A DNA stretch of 64,000 nt, from positions 1,008,915-1,072,914 of the forward strand of contig NC_052505.1 in the NCBI RefSeq assembly GCF_014356525.2, written 5' to 3'. Made by a program: the position numbers and the translations under genes. This DNA is from Nilaparvata lugens (Eukaryota > Arthropoda > Insecta > Hemiptera > Delphacidae). Of the stretch, positions 11,325-22,566 are shown piece by piece; within the stretch, counting starts at the first letter, position 1, and each line of letters begins with the position of its first letter. The notes beneath the pieces were generated by a model, which did no database searches, was not told where the DNA came from, and saw nothing but the letters and a program-made list of their open reading frames with translations.

Positions 11325-11594
11325 AACAAGCATGCACAGCATTCATGGTTGACAAGAGCGTGAATGGGAGGTGTTTTGCCAGTGCTGGTCTTCATTAACC
11401 TTCGCTGGGTTGGCATTTGCTCGACTAAAATCGGAGCGATGGCCAATGAAGGCCAATGAAGGCGAACGCCGGCAAACCAACCATCCACACTCTGGCGCTC
11501 GTCGTAATTTGTACGCATTGGGCCAACGTATGGATGCGGCATAATAACGGTATACTATGATAGACTACCAGTGTCACATAGCTTCACGAAAAAA
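11325..11594. repeat. Spacer duplicated in the 9.3-13.8 kb array
   Basis: About 270 bp containing 'GCATGCACAGCATTCATGG' and 'GGCAAACCAACCATCCACAC'; repeated with few changes at 12511-12769. No ORF supported. Confidence 0.75.
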
Positions 11595-12510
11595 TCTGGT
11601 GTGGTACACTCACAAAACTTTCCTTGCTCATTGAACTGTGAGCCTCATTCTTAAACGAGAATAATTTAGAGGAATAACATGATGACGATTGGCGGCAACA
11701 TATTTGAAACTACGATCAGACTACTGTATATGTGTATATATAATTGTTTTCAGAGTTACATTTTCCTTTGTGTTATTGTGAAATTCGATGATTTTTTTAA
11801 AAGTCGTCAAAACAGCTGTTCTACAGATGAAAATCTCGACTATGTGTTCTTCTTATAAACTGCTCTATCTACCGACCTTATGCACGAGAAGGAGTTAACA
11901 AAGTCCATTACTCAAGGATGAGGTGGACCCCATAAGTTTCCATGGGGAAAGACTCATGCCAGTTGATAGAGCTGATGAATAAATATACAGGGTATGAATT
12001 TGAAATAATCAGTCAAGTCATTTTTGAGAAAATCATGAAAAACATGGTTTTTTAGTAATTATCCGCTATTTTTCTCAAGAAAATTATGGAGATCCTGCAA
12101 TTTTCCCAGTAATGAGACTCTTGTCAGTTGATAGGGCTAATAAATAGCTATCCATGGTATAAATTTGAAGAAAATCGTTAGAGCCGTTTTCAAGAAAAAC
12201 GTGAAAAACATGGTTTTTTAGTAATTATCCGACATTTTTTCCGCCATCTTGAATTGAATTTTATTGAATTTCTTATTGTCGGGTCCTCATGGTATAAGGA
12301 CCTTAAGTTTGAAATTTCAAGTCAATCGGTTAATTAGGAATGGAGTTAACGTGTTCACAGACATACACACACACACACAGACCAACACCCAAAAATCATG
12401 TTTTTGAACTCAGGGGACCTTGAAACGTATAGAAAACTTGAAATAAGGGTACCTTAATTTTTTTGGGAAAGCAATACTTTCCTTACCTATGGTAATAGGG
12501 CAAGGAAAGT
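11595..12510 (+). repeat. TCTGGTGTGG-family repeat, copy B, uninterrupted
   Basis: Same ends as copy A without the Helitron-like insertion; includes a short CA run near 12365 and ends 'GGGCAAGGAAAGT'. Confidence 0.8.
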
Positions 12511-12769
12511 AGCAAGCATGCACAGCATTCATGGTTGACAAGTGCGTGAATGGGTGGTGTTTTTCCAGCGCTAGTCTTCATTAACCTTCGCTGGGTTGGC
12601 ATTTGCTCGACTAAAATCGGAGCGAAGGCCAATGAAGGCGAGCGCCGGCAAACCAACCATCCACACTCTGGCGCTTGTCGTCATTTGTACACATTGGGCC
12701 AACGTATGGATGCGGCATAATAAAGCATACTATAAGAAACTACCAGTGTCACATAGCTCCACGAAAAAA

Positions 12770-13576
12770 TCTGGTGTGGTGCACTCACACAACTTTCCTT
12801 GCCGTTATGAAAATTGATCAACTGACGCTAGTGTTCCCGCGCATCTCAAGTCCACTTTTCTAAGATCTGAGCCAGCTGGTGACAGGACAATAACGCTGGA
12901 GACACACGAAGTCTGCTATCTCTTCATAGTGAATGATTTAATAGAATCAACAGTTGCCAACAGTTTGCAATTGAATAATCTTATTTTCTCTAATTTCGAG
13001 CTTATTTTCAATTTTAGGTGAAAATGTTACTGAAAATTAATTGTAGAGATTTTCATGCTCAATCTTTTCCAATTGATTTTTTTTGTTTAAATTGTATCTG
13101 AAGCCTGATAATTGAAAATCTAAAATCAAACTTTGCATAGATGGTGCAGTGCTCCTGAAATTTTTACAGATATGGGACTTGTAGCAGTTTATAGAGCTTA
13201 TCAATGACTTTTCTAGGTATGAATTTGATCAAAATCGTTGGAGCCTTTTTCGAGAAAATCGCGAAAAACCCTGTTTTTGACAACATTTTCGCCATCTTGA
13301 ATTGCATTTGATCGAAATTGTTCGTGTCGGATCCTTATAGTGTAAGGACCTTAAGTTTCAAATTTCAAGTCATTCCGTTAATTGGGAGATGAGATATCGT
13401 GTACACAGACGCACATACACTCATACACACACACACACACATACAGACCAATACCCAAAAACCAGTTTTTTGGACTCAGGGGACCTTGAAACGTATAGAA
13501 ATATAAAAAATGGGGTACCTTAATTTTTTTCGGAAAGCAATACTTTGCTTACCTATGGTAATAGGGCAAGGAAAGT
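12770..13576 (+). repeat. TCTGGTGTGG-family repeat, copy C (second subfamily)
   Basis: 5' part differs from A/B ('CGTTATGAAAATTGATCAAC') and matches copy D at 18952. 3' part has the shared block 'GGATCCTTATAGTGTAAGG', a CA run, then 'GGGCAAGGAAAGT'. Confidence 0.8.
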
Positions 13577-13913
13577 AAAAAAACTATAAGGACTATCGGC
13601 TTGAGTTAACAGTAAAATTTGGAACATAAATGTCCTACACCATGTCACATAGCTTCATAGCGTCACATAGACTACCAGTGTCACATAGCTTCACAAAAAA
13701 ACTATAAGGACTATCGGCTTGAGTTTATAGTAAAATTTGGAACATAAATGTCCTACACCAAGGGATATCTTCTCATGCTATCTTTTCTCTAAGATATAAC
13801 TGAATGATAAATGGATAAATTTGTATCTACATGGGGTATCTACCTCATGCTATCTTTTCTCTATCATATAACTGAATGAATAAATAGATAAATATTCAAA
13901 TAAGATTGCATAC

Positions 13914-14112
13914 CGTTGTTGGCCTGGAACGAGGAGGCAGTGACCGTTGCGACTACAGTGGAGGGGTGATTGAGCGAGACAATGTCGAGCAGATGGGTGA
14001 ATTCCGGCGCAGACGCAATCGACACTATCTGGCTGGCAGACGGCCGGTCACGTGGTTGCTGACACCAACACAGTACCATCAGGTCAAGCATGTATGAAGG
14101 GTACAATGTTTC
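13914..14112 (-). CDS. Lrrk: LRRK-type kinase, exon ending the protein-kinase domain (first minus-strand exon)
   Basis: Internal exon of 199 bp. Acceptor 'TGTTGTTTTAG' before 14112 (phase 0), donor GTATGC after 13914, leaving one base (G) that joins AA at 7794. The peptide has 'LDLMVLCWCQQPRDRPSASQ', the hallmark helix-G-to-I segment of tyrosine-kinase-like kinases (C-W-x3-P-x2-R-P), followed by 'PEFTHLLDIVSLNHPSTVVA', a linker into the WD40 region. HRD, DFG and the rest of the kinase would lie in exons upstream, i.e. above 14112, but none is seen up to the gap at 18164. Kinase identity is firm; the gene name rests on the ROC and LRR exons in the next segment. Confidence 0.85.
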
Positions 14113-14299
14113 CTAAAACAACATACAATAGAAAAACAAATCAGATTAAGCTTTATAGTTTTCATCATACTCAGTTCATGAAAAATAAAACTATTTATGA
14201 TTTATGCCCAGTTCAGACGCTCAAGTTTAGCTTTTCATTTTGCTCAAGCAAAAGTCGGAGCATGTAGTCGTTGCGTCTGGACGGTAAAACGGATCGGAC

Positions 14300-14971
14300 G
14301 GTCTTCAAGATTATGTCATCCAAATGATTTCCGTTACTTTTCACACACTCACTCAACCTAATTCTAAAATTTGCCATTGCTCGCTCAATTATCACTTGTG
14401 GAATTGCTTCAATTTCTCATTGAATAAATTCCTTTAGTTCTGTGGATTATTGGCTGTTCAATAACGGTAATATTGTTTATTCAAAAATCCCGAAAAATGA
14501 AAATGTTCCTCGTCACTTGAAAAAATAACGGCATCCTGATGGAAATTTTTGAGAATGATCTCGCAAGCAGCTTTGAAATGTGTCCAATAATTTGCATCAA
14601 GTTGTTACACTAACATTATCTTATACAGATGAAATTTTAGGTCGGAAATTCGTCGTACACTTCGATTAGAAATGGCTTGCGCAACAGCATGTTTCGCTGC
14701 TGAACGTAGTGGTGACCGTGTAATAGCTACTCAGGCGTTTTTGAGGCGTTCTCACGGTTCGTTTTCGTCCTGTTGGTTTTGTTTTTAAAGCGGACAACGT
14801 GTTCCTGAAATTCTTTACTCACAACAAGATCGTATTCCTACTGGGAACAAGCGCGTGTCGATTTAAATTATTGAAATGTCTGCGACATAAATGCTGTGTT
14901 AGAATAATTGAGTCATTATTTTTGAAATAAGCTTCAATCACAATCGCTTGATGTTCACTTGACCACGACAT
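14300..14971 (-). pseudogene. Decayed mariner-like transposase
   Basis: Minus-strand fragments in order: an N-terminal HTH-like start 'MSWSSEHQAIVIEAYFKN' (from 14971), 'SPLRSAAKHAVAQAISN' (about 14690), a catalytic-Asp segment 'SSDEEHFHFSGFLNKQYY' (about 14490) and a C-terminal 'NFRIRLSECVKSNGNHLDD' (about 14350). They line up with the better-preserved transposase at 20508-21602 but are separated by stops, frameshifts and a deletion of the second and third catalytic Asp regions. Confidence 0.75.
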
Positions 14972-15504
14972 ACTGGATACTGAAATGGCAAAATAGACCT
15001 GTCGATGTACAACATTCCCGCCTTTCCAATGACAGTGGTTCAAACATAACAATTACTACAAAATCGTCATTAATATGCCGGTCCCTGTATTAATTTCTAA
15101 ATATTATGCATTGAATTGTGATGTGAATGTTTTATTAAAGTGTTTTGTTGATGGAAATAAAATTGAATTGAATAGAACAAACTACACTACATCAACAAAT
15201 CATCCAATCAGATATAGCTTAAGATATAAAGATACCATTTCTAACAGGTTCAAATTTATCAATATATAGAGTGCCCCACGAAAGATGTAGCAGACGAAGA
15301 CCATGGATTCTACATGAAATTTGCAACAAAAAATTTTCAGTAAAATTTTCTCTAATTAATTTAAACGCAAATTTGAAATTTATTCATTTGAAAAAATAAA
15401 TACTTACATTCATCATGCATGAGACTTAAATTATAAAAACAATATTTCAAACAAATTGTGCCGCAAATAAGATTTTCCACATTGCAAATAAAAGAAAACC
15501 TTAA
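14972..15504. other. No gene recognised
   Basis: AT-rich. A short frame at 15075-15269 matches nothing I recognise. Confidence 0.4.
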
Positions 15505-16032
15505 GGGCCGGTTTCCGAGGTCGGGATTTAGGTAAGTTCTAGACTTTAAACAGCTGAAGTCAGAAAATTGGCTTTCCAAAACGTGGCGTAGTCGCAGTAA
15601 ATAGTTGCATCAAAATAAATCTTTACTTTCTCATTTCTATAATATTGGAAACAATTTCCTTGACGAAATGAAACATTCCTAAATAATGGAATAATGGTCC
15701 TAAGGTCATTAAGGTTATTCCTAATAATGGTCGTTAGGTCATGTCAGAGGCCCTGAAATTGATCAGTTGCGACCTGAAAACTCTGACACCAGACCTGAGC
15801 CAGCCAGGTCACTCGATATTATTATTATTATTTTTCCTAAATAATTCAAAATTTGCTGAAACTTTACACTATTTTCTCTTTATTTTGTGTTCTATTTTCT
15901 AGTTTTTCGAATTTTAATCTGAAGGTGACTTTGATTATGACTACGACTACGCCCCGTTTCGGAAAGCCAGTTTCTGACTCCAGCTGTTTACAGTCTAGAA
16001 CTTACCTAAATCCCGACCTCGGAAACCGGCTC
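15505..16032. mobile_element. MITE with ~90-bp terminal inverted repeats
   Basis: Left end 'GGGCCGGTTTCCGAGGTCGG' and right end 'CCGACCTCGGAAACCGG' are reverse complements; the match continues inward past 'AACAGCTG' and 'GGCTTTCCAAAACG'. A second copy is at 30031-30568 and a fragment at about 40965-41018. Confidence 0.85.
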
Positions 16033-16554
16033 CAAGTGTTGTTTGGTATTGAGTCACAGAAAGCTACTCGAATAAAATTGGAATCGAATTATTAATAAAT
16101 CAAGAGTTTAATGTCAAACATTTCAAGTGTTAAAGGATTGGTTTCTATAATGAACACATATATTAATTTATGATTTTATTCCAATTTGAATACCAATAAA
16201 AAGGCCGTCAAATTCCTCAGAGTTTAAACTCTTCTTAAGGTCATATGTACCGTCTACATTTAACGCTAAACCGTGTTTACTATTGAATATGGTTGCATTT
16301 ATTTATTTAATCATTCAAATTGCACAACTTACAGAGAAGTACCACAGGCTTACGCCCAAAACGGTTCCAATTCCAATTTATACAACGGTCCAAATGTACC
16401 AGTAAATGTATAATAAATACTATATTATTTATCATAATGTATTTCATACGGGGCTTGAACGAACAGCTGCATACAGGCCTTAGACAGCCATATATCTTAT
16501 TCTTCAACTTGATTAGGATTTACACGTGACTATGAACTAGAACATAGGACAACA
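16033..16554. other. No gene recognised
   Basis: AT-rich; frames at 16307-16529 overlap on both strands and have no recognisable motif. Confidence 0.4.
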
Positions 16555-17222
16555 TCTATATATATAAAAGCGAAATGGCACTGACTGACTGACTGACTGA
16601 CTGACTCACTCACTCGCATAACTAAAAATCTACCGGACCAAAAACGTTCAAATTTGGTAGGTATGTTCAGTTGGCCCTTTAGAGGCGCACTAAGAAATCT
16701 TTTGGCAATATTCTAACTCTAAGGGTTCTTTTTAATGGTTTGAAGTTCGTCTTTTAGCATGTATATTCTTCTTCTCCAAATCTCTTAATTATAATTGAAA
16801 TTTCCATATCATATGTTACTATAGAACTATAATCTAGATAGAGTACCTCTTCGAAACAGTTGTTAACTGGCAACTAAATTATTAATAATTTTTTTGTCAG
16901 GTTGGCATTAAGTTGAGTTGACTTTGTTAGGTTGGCACCAAGTTGAAGATTTAAAATGCATTTATCGCGGAAAAAATGATTGGGCACTGCTACTTCAATC
17001 CTGGGAATATTATATTACTAGCCGTCATGCTCGCTTCGCTCGCCATATCCGTTTAGCCAGATGTTTAGTCTGGACATACAGACTAACATATGATAAAAAT
17101 GAAAAATGCAGGCGAGCGAAGCGAGCCTGCTGATCTCATTCTTGGACGATCCAGTCGGTGGTCCAGGGGGCGGAGCCCCCTGGCTAGACGGATATGGCGA
17201 ACGAAGCGAGTCTGAAGGCTAG
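16555..17222 (+). mobile_element. Helitron-like non-autonomous element, complete (668 bp)
   Basis: Starts TC after an A ('A|TCTATATATATAAAAGCG'), continues with GACT tetramers and 'CGGACCAAAAACGTTC', carries the GC palindrome 'CCAGGGGGCGGAGCCCCCTGG' split by one base near 17163-17182, and ends with a hairpin around 'GCGAACGAAGCGAG' followed by CTAG before T. The A|TC...CTAG|T ends with a subterminal hairpin are the diagnostic Helitron structure. Confidence 0.8.
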
Positions 17223-18163
17223 TTATATATAAAAATGTTATGTTGGTTTGTGTACGCTTCAAAAACACCAAAAGTACTACACCGATTGAGTTGAAATTTT
17301 AACATGATATAAAATCCGCATCAAGGATTGTTTTTGGTCTATCAAATTTATAATCCGACTTCAGGACTCTTTCCTACGGTCCTTCAATGTTTACATGTAA
17401 TCCTTATGGTAGAAGATTTGTGAGCTGGCCTCACACAGAAATAAAAATCAGCTGTTTTAATCATCGCGTCATCCAACAGCCGTCGGTAGATCTGTTTTTC
17501 CATTTTCTTTCTTTCTACTGATTCACAGAATTTCAATTCTAATAATAATTTTAACATGTTTAAAATTTTAACATGAGTATAATTTGTGGATTTAAGTGAA
17601 ATTTTTAGTGATTGTAAAGGAAGATTTTGGTTTGTATTTATATTTTGAAATTAATTAATCTGATAAATCCAAAAATATTGTAGTACATACATATTTTGGA
17701 CTCAAAATAGTGTGTGAATTAAGTTATTATTTACATAACCTCTAGACCGTGTATTCCAAATTAAGGTTAAAAGCAGTTTTGGGCGAACGCCTGTTGTTTT
17801 TACCTGCATTGAATCTATTGACTATGAATAAATGAAATGAAATAATGCCGCGGTGCGAACGACGTCCAAACTTGGTTCGTAGAACTCGGAATGCTGTAAA
17901 CTTAGAATATGCACGGGAAAATCAGCAGCAAGGAGATATACCATTCAATTCCCCAGCAAGGTGCATTCAACTATAATTATTATCTAAAAATGCAAACTGC
18001 TGTACAACTAGCACATAGGAAGTCCATATTGAGATATAAAATACTGATTGATGGATAATTTTCATAAAAATATAGTGCATCAGATTAAGCAAAGACTAAG
18101 CACACCTGAGGAGGCGCGGCTTGGTGATACAAAGTGTTGATCTTATGGAGATTGCCTTATCAC
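17223..18163. other. TE-derived stretch up to the assembly gap
   Basis: Begins 'TTATATATAAAAATG' right after the Helitron-like element. The block at 17690-17830 ('CATAACCTCTAGACCGTGTA', 'GCAGTTTTGGGCG') is repeated at 22505-22566 plus 23223-23310, where a retrotransposon interrupts it. A short Helitron-like ORF follows at 17845. Confidence 0.5.
17845..17976 (+). pseudogene. Short ORF resembling the N-terminus of a Helitron replication protein
   Basis: 43-residue frame with 'RRPNLVRRTRNAVNLEYARE' near its start. The basic R/K-rich 'RRTRNA' start followed by an E/Q-rich stretch resembles N-termini of Helitron Rep-helicase proteins. It stops after 43 residues and the gap follows 190 bp later, so it is a remnant at best. 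Based on motif resemblance only. Confidence 0.35.
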
Positions 18164-18263
18164 NNNNNNNNNNNNNNNNNNNNNNNNNNNNNNNNNNNNN
18201 NNNNNNNNNNNNNNNNNNNNNNNNNNNNNNNNNNNNNNNNNNNNNNNNNNNNNNNNNNNNNNN
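18164..18263. other. Assembly gap (100 N)
   Basis: Exactly 100 N, typical of a fixed-size scaffold gap. All minus-strand Lrrk exons lie to its left and all plus-strand ones to its right. Confidence 1.
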
Positions 18264-18715
18264 AAGAAAGAGTTATACATTATACATACAATATTCTTTC
18301 CTTCATTTCATGATGTTGAAGAATATAGCGATGATGGGAGGAGGTAACGGGGGATGTTATTGTTCTAACTTCAAAGAATGACACAATAGAACTTTGAACC
18401 TGACGTGCTCAAAAGAATTTGTGACAGGTAGTGTCGGAAAAGAAGAAAAGGGATGGTATGAGAAGGAAAGAGCGATGTTCAGGGTGTAGAAATATAGTCA
18501 ATGTATATAGACTGGTCGAGTGAGGGGTGGCCGCCAGTGGCAACATTGCAGTGGCCTTTAGAGACCCATTTTCGCTTGGTCAACTATAGTAATGGTAACA
18601 CCTTGAACATTGAGCGCTGACCACATTTGAATTCTACTCACACCAATACAAACCATTCCTCTTTCAGATCACAGGACAAGGCAGCAGTCCAAATGGATTG
18701 TTATCCTTGTCTATC
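18264..18715. other. Unassigned, no gene recognised
   Basis: Moderate GC; no ORF with recognisable motif and no repeat match inside the window. Confidence 0.4.
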
Positions 18716-18951
18716 ATACAAGCTTGTCTATCTCTTTCTCGCTTTGCTCTGTTGCCAGATAGTCTTTCATCAATGTAGAATCAATAATTAACAAAATATT
18801 TCATCTCAATTATGAAATTCATTATGAAATTATTGAAGAATATTATTTCTTGCTTATAGAATATAAGCAATCTGATGAATTCAAAATTATTGTAGTACAT
18901 ACTTGAATAGACTTGAAACGTTGTCAAAAATCCACTTTAATTAAATAAAAA
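18716..18951. repeat. Direct repeat flanking copy D (second copy 19881-20146)
   Basis: Starts 'CATACAAGCTTGTCTATCTC' and runs to the 'TTTAATTAAATAAAAAT' arm; nearly identical at 19881-20146 apart from a short AT insertion. The duplicated block brackets the repeat at 18952-19880. Confidence 0.85.
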
Positions 18952-19608
18952 TCTGGTGTGGCGCACTCACACAACTTTCCTTGCCGTTATGAAATTGATC
19001 ACCTGACGCTAGTGTACCCGCGCATCTCAAGTCTACTATTCAAGATTTGAGCCAGTTGGTGACAGGGCAATAACGCTGGAGACACACATGAGTCTGCTAT
19101 CTCTTCATAGTGAATGATTTAATAGAATCAACAATAATTTGCAATTGAATAATCACATTTTCTCGAATTTGAAGCTTATTTTCAAATTTAGGTGAAAATG
19201 TTACTGAACATTAACTATTGTGGAGATTTTCATGCTCAATCTACTGCACTTGATTTTTATTTGTTTCAATTGTATCTGAAGCCTGATAATTGGGAATCTA
19301 TCTGCATTGATGGGGCGGGGCTTCTGAAATTTTTACAGATATAGGACATGTGGCAGTTGATGGAGCTTATCGATGACTATTTTAGGTATGAATTTGATCA
19401 AAATCGTTGGAGCCGTTTCCGAGAAAATCACGGAAAACCCTGTTTTTGACAACATTTTCGCCATTTTAGCCGCCATCTTGAATTGCATTTGATCGAAATT
19501 GTTCGTGTCGGATCCTTATAGTGAAAGGACCGTAAGTTCCAAATTTCAAGTCATTCCGTTAATTGAGAGATGAGATATCGTGTACACAGACGCATATACA
19601 CACACCAC

Positions 19609-19653
<45 letters not shown>

Positions 19654-19690
19654 CACACACACACACCACACACACACCACACACACACAC

Positions 19691-19752
<62 letters not shown>

Positions 19753-19761
19753 ACACACACA

Positions 19762-19812
<51 letters not shown>

Positions 19813-19880
19813 ACACACACCACACATACATACATACATACATACATACATACAGACCAATACCCAAAAACCAGTTTTTT
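18952..19880 (+). repeat. TCTGGTGTGG-family repeat, copy D, with long (CA)n tract
   Basis: 5' half as in copy C; a CA tract of about 250 bp at 19590-19845 with CATA units at its end. It breaks off at 'CCAGTTTTTT' without the family 3' end. The long frames of Val-Cys or Thr-His repeats here are products of the CA tract and are not genes. Confidence 0.85.
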
Positions 19881-20095
19881 CATACAAGCTTGTCTATCTC
19901 TTTCTCGCTTTGCTCTGTTGCCAGATAGTCTTTCATCAATGTAGAATCAATAATTAACAAAATATTTCATCTCAATTATGAAATTCATTATGAAATTATT
20001 GAAGAATATTATTTCTTGCTTAATAGAATATAAGCAATCTGATGAATTATTAATTATTATAATTATATAATATTATAAATTATTGTAGTACATAC

Positions 20096-20312
20096 TTGAA
20101 TAGACTTGAAACGTTGTCAAAAATCCACTTTAATTAAATAAAAATTAATATTTCACAGGAGCATGCCTTGGAAAGATTGACAATCGTTCTACTTCCCATT
20201 ATGTACTGTAACAGCTGATGATGTGTGAGCACACACCAAAGCATGCTCCTGTGAAATATTAATTTTTATTTAATTAAAGCGGATTTTTGACAACGTTTCA
20301 AGTCTATTCAAT
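20096..20312. repeat. Foldback repeat with ~70-bp arms
   Basis: 'GACTTGAAACGTTGTCAAAA' and 'TATTTCACAGGAGCATGC' on the left recur inverted on the right, with a loop of about 70 bp. The right half and part of the left recur at 22282-22526, and the left arm alone at 18900-18951. Confidence 0.8.
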
Positions 20313-20393
20313 TATGGAAAAGTTCCACAACATCAACGCAACATTCACGCTACAAACTTAATTGTAGTACATACATTTTTTGGACTCAAAATA

Positions 20394-21729
20394 CAAGGTG
20401 AGGCATAATAATTAGCGACTTTAAAAAGCGCGCGAACCAAGCTGCGTTGGAGGGAGGTGGAGGGGATAGCATCAGTTACGTTTGGCGCGAAATAGCATTT
20501 AGTTACAATGGTGCGCTGGACCCCACAGCATCGTGCGTACGCTGTCAAAGCCTTGCATCAAAACGGTAGTTCATACCAGTTAGCACGTCGTGCATTCCGC
20601 AACCATTTCAACATTAATCGGAATCAGCCGGTGCCATCTGCCTGTGCGATTAAAGATTGGGTTAAGAACTTTGAAGAGACTGCGTCAACGACAAGGAAGA
20701 AAACAGGAAGACCGAAAACTGTGCGCACACCTGAAAACGTTGAACGTGTAAGAGTCGCCATTGACAGAAGCCCTCGTCGCTCAGCTCGCCGACACAGCGT
20801 TACACTTGGCATTTCAAACCGAACGGTAAGACGAATTTTACACCAAGATTTGCACTTCCACCCGTACAAAATCCAAATGGTTCAGGCCCTAAAGGAAACG
20901 GATTTTGTAAGCAGAAGCCGGTTCAGCTTAGAATTTTTGGATTTGATTAATGAAGACGAGGACATTGTAAACCGTTTGTGGATGAGTGATGAAGCGCACT
21001 TCCATCTCTCAGGTTATGTTAACAAGCAAAACTTTCGATTTTGGAGTGATGTTAACCCTAGAGAACTGCATCAGCAGCCATTGCATTCAAAAAAGTAACT
21101 GTGTGGTGCGCCATGTCTTCATTAGGGATCATAGGGCCATACTTCTTGAAGATGGCCAAGGCAATGCGGTGACAGTGACTTCGCAGAGATACGCAGAGAT
21201 GTTGGACAACTTTTTACTCCACAACTTGGACAGTACGAAGTGAACGATGAAATGTTTTTTCCAGCAAGACGGAGCAACATCCCACCTGCTCGAGTAAGCA
21301 TGCATATTGTCAATCAGTTGTTTCCAAATCGTGTGATCTCCCGAAATGGAGATATTGCATGGCCCTCTCGTTCACCTGACCTCACAGCATGTGATTTTTT
21401 CTTGTGGGGTTATCTGAAAAGTAAGGTTTACCAAGGTAATCCTCCTAGAACAATTGAAGCCCTGAAAGAGCGGATCCGGCAGGAAGTTGGTCAAATCCCA
21501 CTGGCAATGCTACGAAATGTGATGAGTCACTTCAAGGTCCGGCTGGAGGAATGTGTACGTTTAAACGGACGCAATCTTACTGGAGTTATTTTCAAGACAT
21601 AACTGACATTTTACTGTTGCAGAAAATGCTTTTTCATGTTTTTTAATATTGTGGAATAAAAATAATTTTTTAACAAGGGGTTTTATTTAATAGTATTTTT
21701 AAAATCGCTTGTTATTATGCCTCACCTTG
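20394..21729 (+). mobile_element. Tc1/mariner-superfamily element, 1336 bp, TA target site
   Basis: Perfect outer TIRs 'CAAGGTGAGGCATAATAA' with further inner similarity ('AGCGA', 'TTTTAAAA'); TA at 20392-20393 and 21730-21731. Length is typical of mariner elements. The unoccupied target context 'GGACTC(A/G)AAATAGTGTG' is visible at 17700 and 22522, although the right flank of this copy is not the expected continuation, so rearrangement has occurred on that side. Confidence 0.9.
20508..21602 (+). pseudogene. Mariner-like transposase, broken by frameshifts
   Basis: N-terminal DNA-binding part 'MVRWTPQHRAYAVKALHQNG', then 'RSPRRSARRHSVTLGISNRT' (second HTH), the first catalytic Asp in 'WMSDEAHFHLSGYVNKQNF', a second in the frame-shifted QQDGATSH near 21265, and the third in 'WPSRSPDLTACDFFLWGYLK'. 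The first frame stops at 21098. At least three frame changes (near 21090, 21145 and 21285) separate otherwise well-conserved blocks. It ends 'LNGRNLTGVIFKT'. The enzyme would cut and paste DNA between its own TIRs; this copy cannot make the full protein. Decay is light. Confidence 0.9.
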
Positions 21730-21785
21730 TAAATGCATAAAAAGAGAAAAAAAGAGAAAAAAATCCATGTGAAAAAGAGTGGTGT

Positions 21786-21903
21786 GATCGAAATTGTTCG
21801 TGTCGGATCCTTATAGTGAAAGGACCGTAAGTTCCAAATTTCAAGTCATTCCGTTAATTGAGAGATGAGATATCGTGTACACAGACGCATATACACACAC
21901 CAC

Positions 21904-21948
<45 letters not shown>

Positions 21949-21986
21949 CACACACACACACCACACACACACCACACACACACACA

Positions 21987-22018
<32 letters not shown>

Positions 22019-22019
22019 A

Positions 22020-22074
<55 letters not shown>

Positions 22075-22280
22075 ACACACACCACACACACACACACCAC
22101 ACACACACACACACACCACACACACACACACACATACATACATACATACATACAGACCAATACCCAAAAACCAGTTTTTTGGACTCAGGGACCTTGAAAC
22201 GTATAGAAATTTAGAAATGGGGTACCTTAATTTTTTCGGAAAGCAATACTTTCCTTACCTATGGTATAGGGCAAGGAAGT
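21786..22280 (+). repeat. TCTGGTGTGG-family repeat, copy E (3' half with CA tract)
   Basis: Starts within the family at 'GATCGAAATTGTTCGTGTCG', has a ~240-bp interrupted CA tract closely matching that of copy D at its start, and retains the family 3' end 'GGGCAAGGAAGT'. Confidence 0.85.
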
Positions 22281-22281
22281 A

Positions 22282-22526
22282 AAAATTAATATTTCACAGA
22301 GCATGCTTTGGAAGATTGACAATCGTTCTACTTCCCATTAATGTACTGTAACAGCTGATGATGTGTGAGCACACACCAAAGCATGCTCCTGTGAAATATT
22401 AATTTTTATTTAATTAAAGCGGATTTTTGACAACGTTTCAAGTCTATTCAATTATGGAAAAGTTCCACAACATCAACGCGACATTCACGCTACAAACTTA
22501 ATTGTAGTACATACATTTTTTGGACT
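22282..22526. repeat. Second copy of the 20147-20391 segment
   Basis: Runs from 'AAATTAATATTTCACAG' to 'ATTTTTTGGACTC', nearly identical to 20147-20391, including the 'GCATGCTCCTGTGAAATATT' arm. Confidence 0.85.
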
Positions 22527-22566
22527 CGAAATAGTGTGTGAATTGAGTTATCATTTACATAACCTC

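Larger units (their letters stand above)
9323..13767. mobile_element. Composite: small TIR element split by a tandem array of another repeat family
   Basis: The ends 'TATCCCATGGTATAGGTCGT' (9323) and 'TGTCCTACACCAAGGGATA' (13767) match the two TIRs of a compact 233-bp MITE at 48603-48835 (about 30-bp TIRs). Here 4.2 kb separates them, filled by three successive copies of a second repeat (9658-11324, 11595-12510, 12770-13576), each preceded by the same 'TAGCTTCACGAAAAAA'-type context. The shared junctions suggest insertion followed by tandem duplication of unit plus spacer (about 1.17 kb). Confidence 0.65.

Noticed and set aside
11297..11542. 81-residue minus-strand frame in the array spacer
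   Set aside because: The spacer is duplicated at 12511-12769, where the frame differs; no motif.
19546..19957. Open frames of more than 100 residues on both strands (Val-Cys and Thr-His repeats)
   Set aside because: They are translations of the CA microsatellite in all frames, not genes; the same applies at 21841-22282 and 43120-43302.
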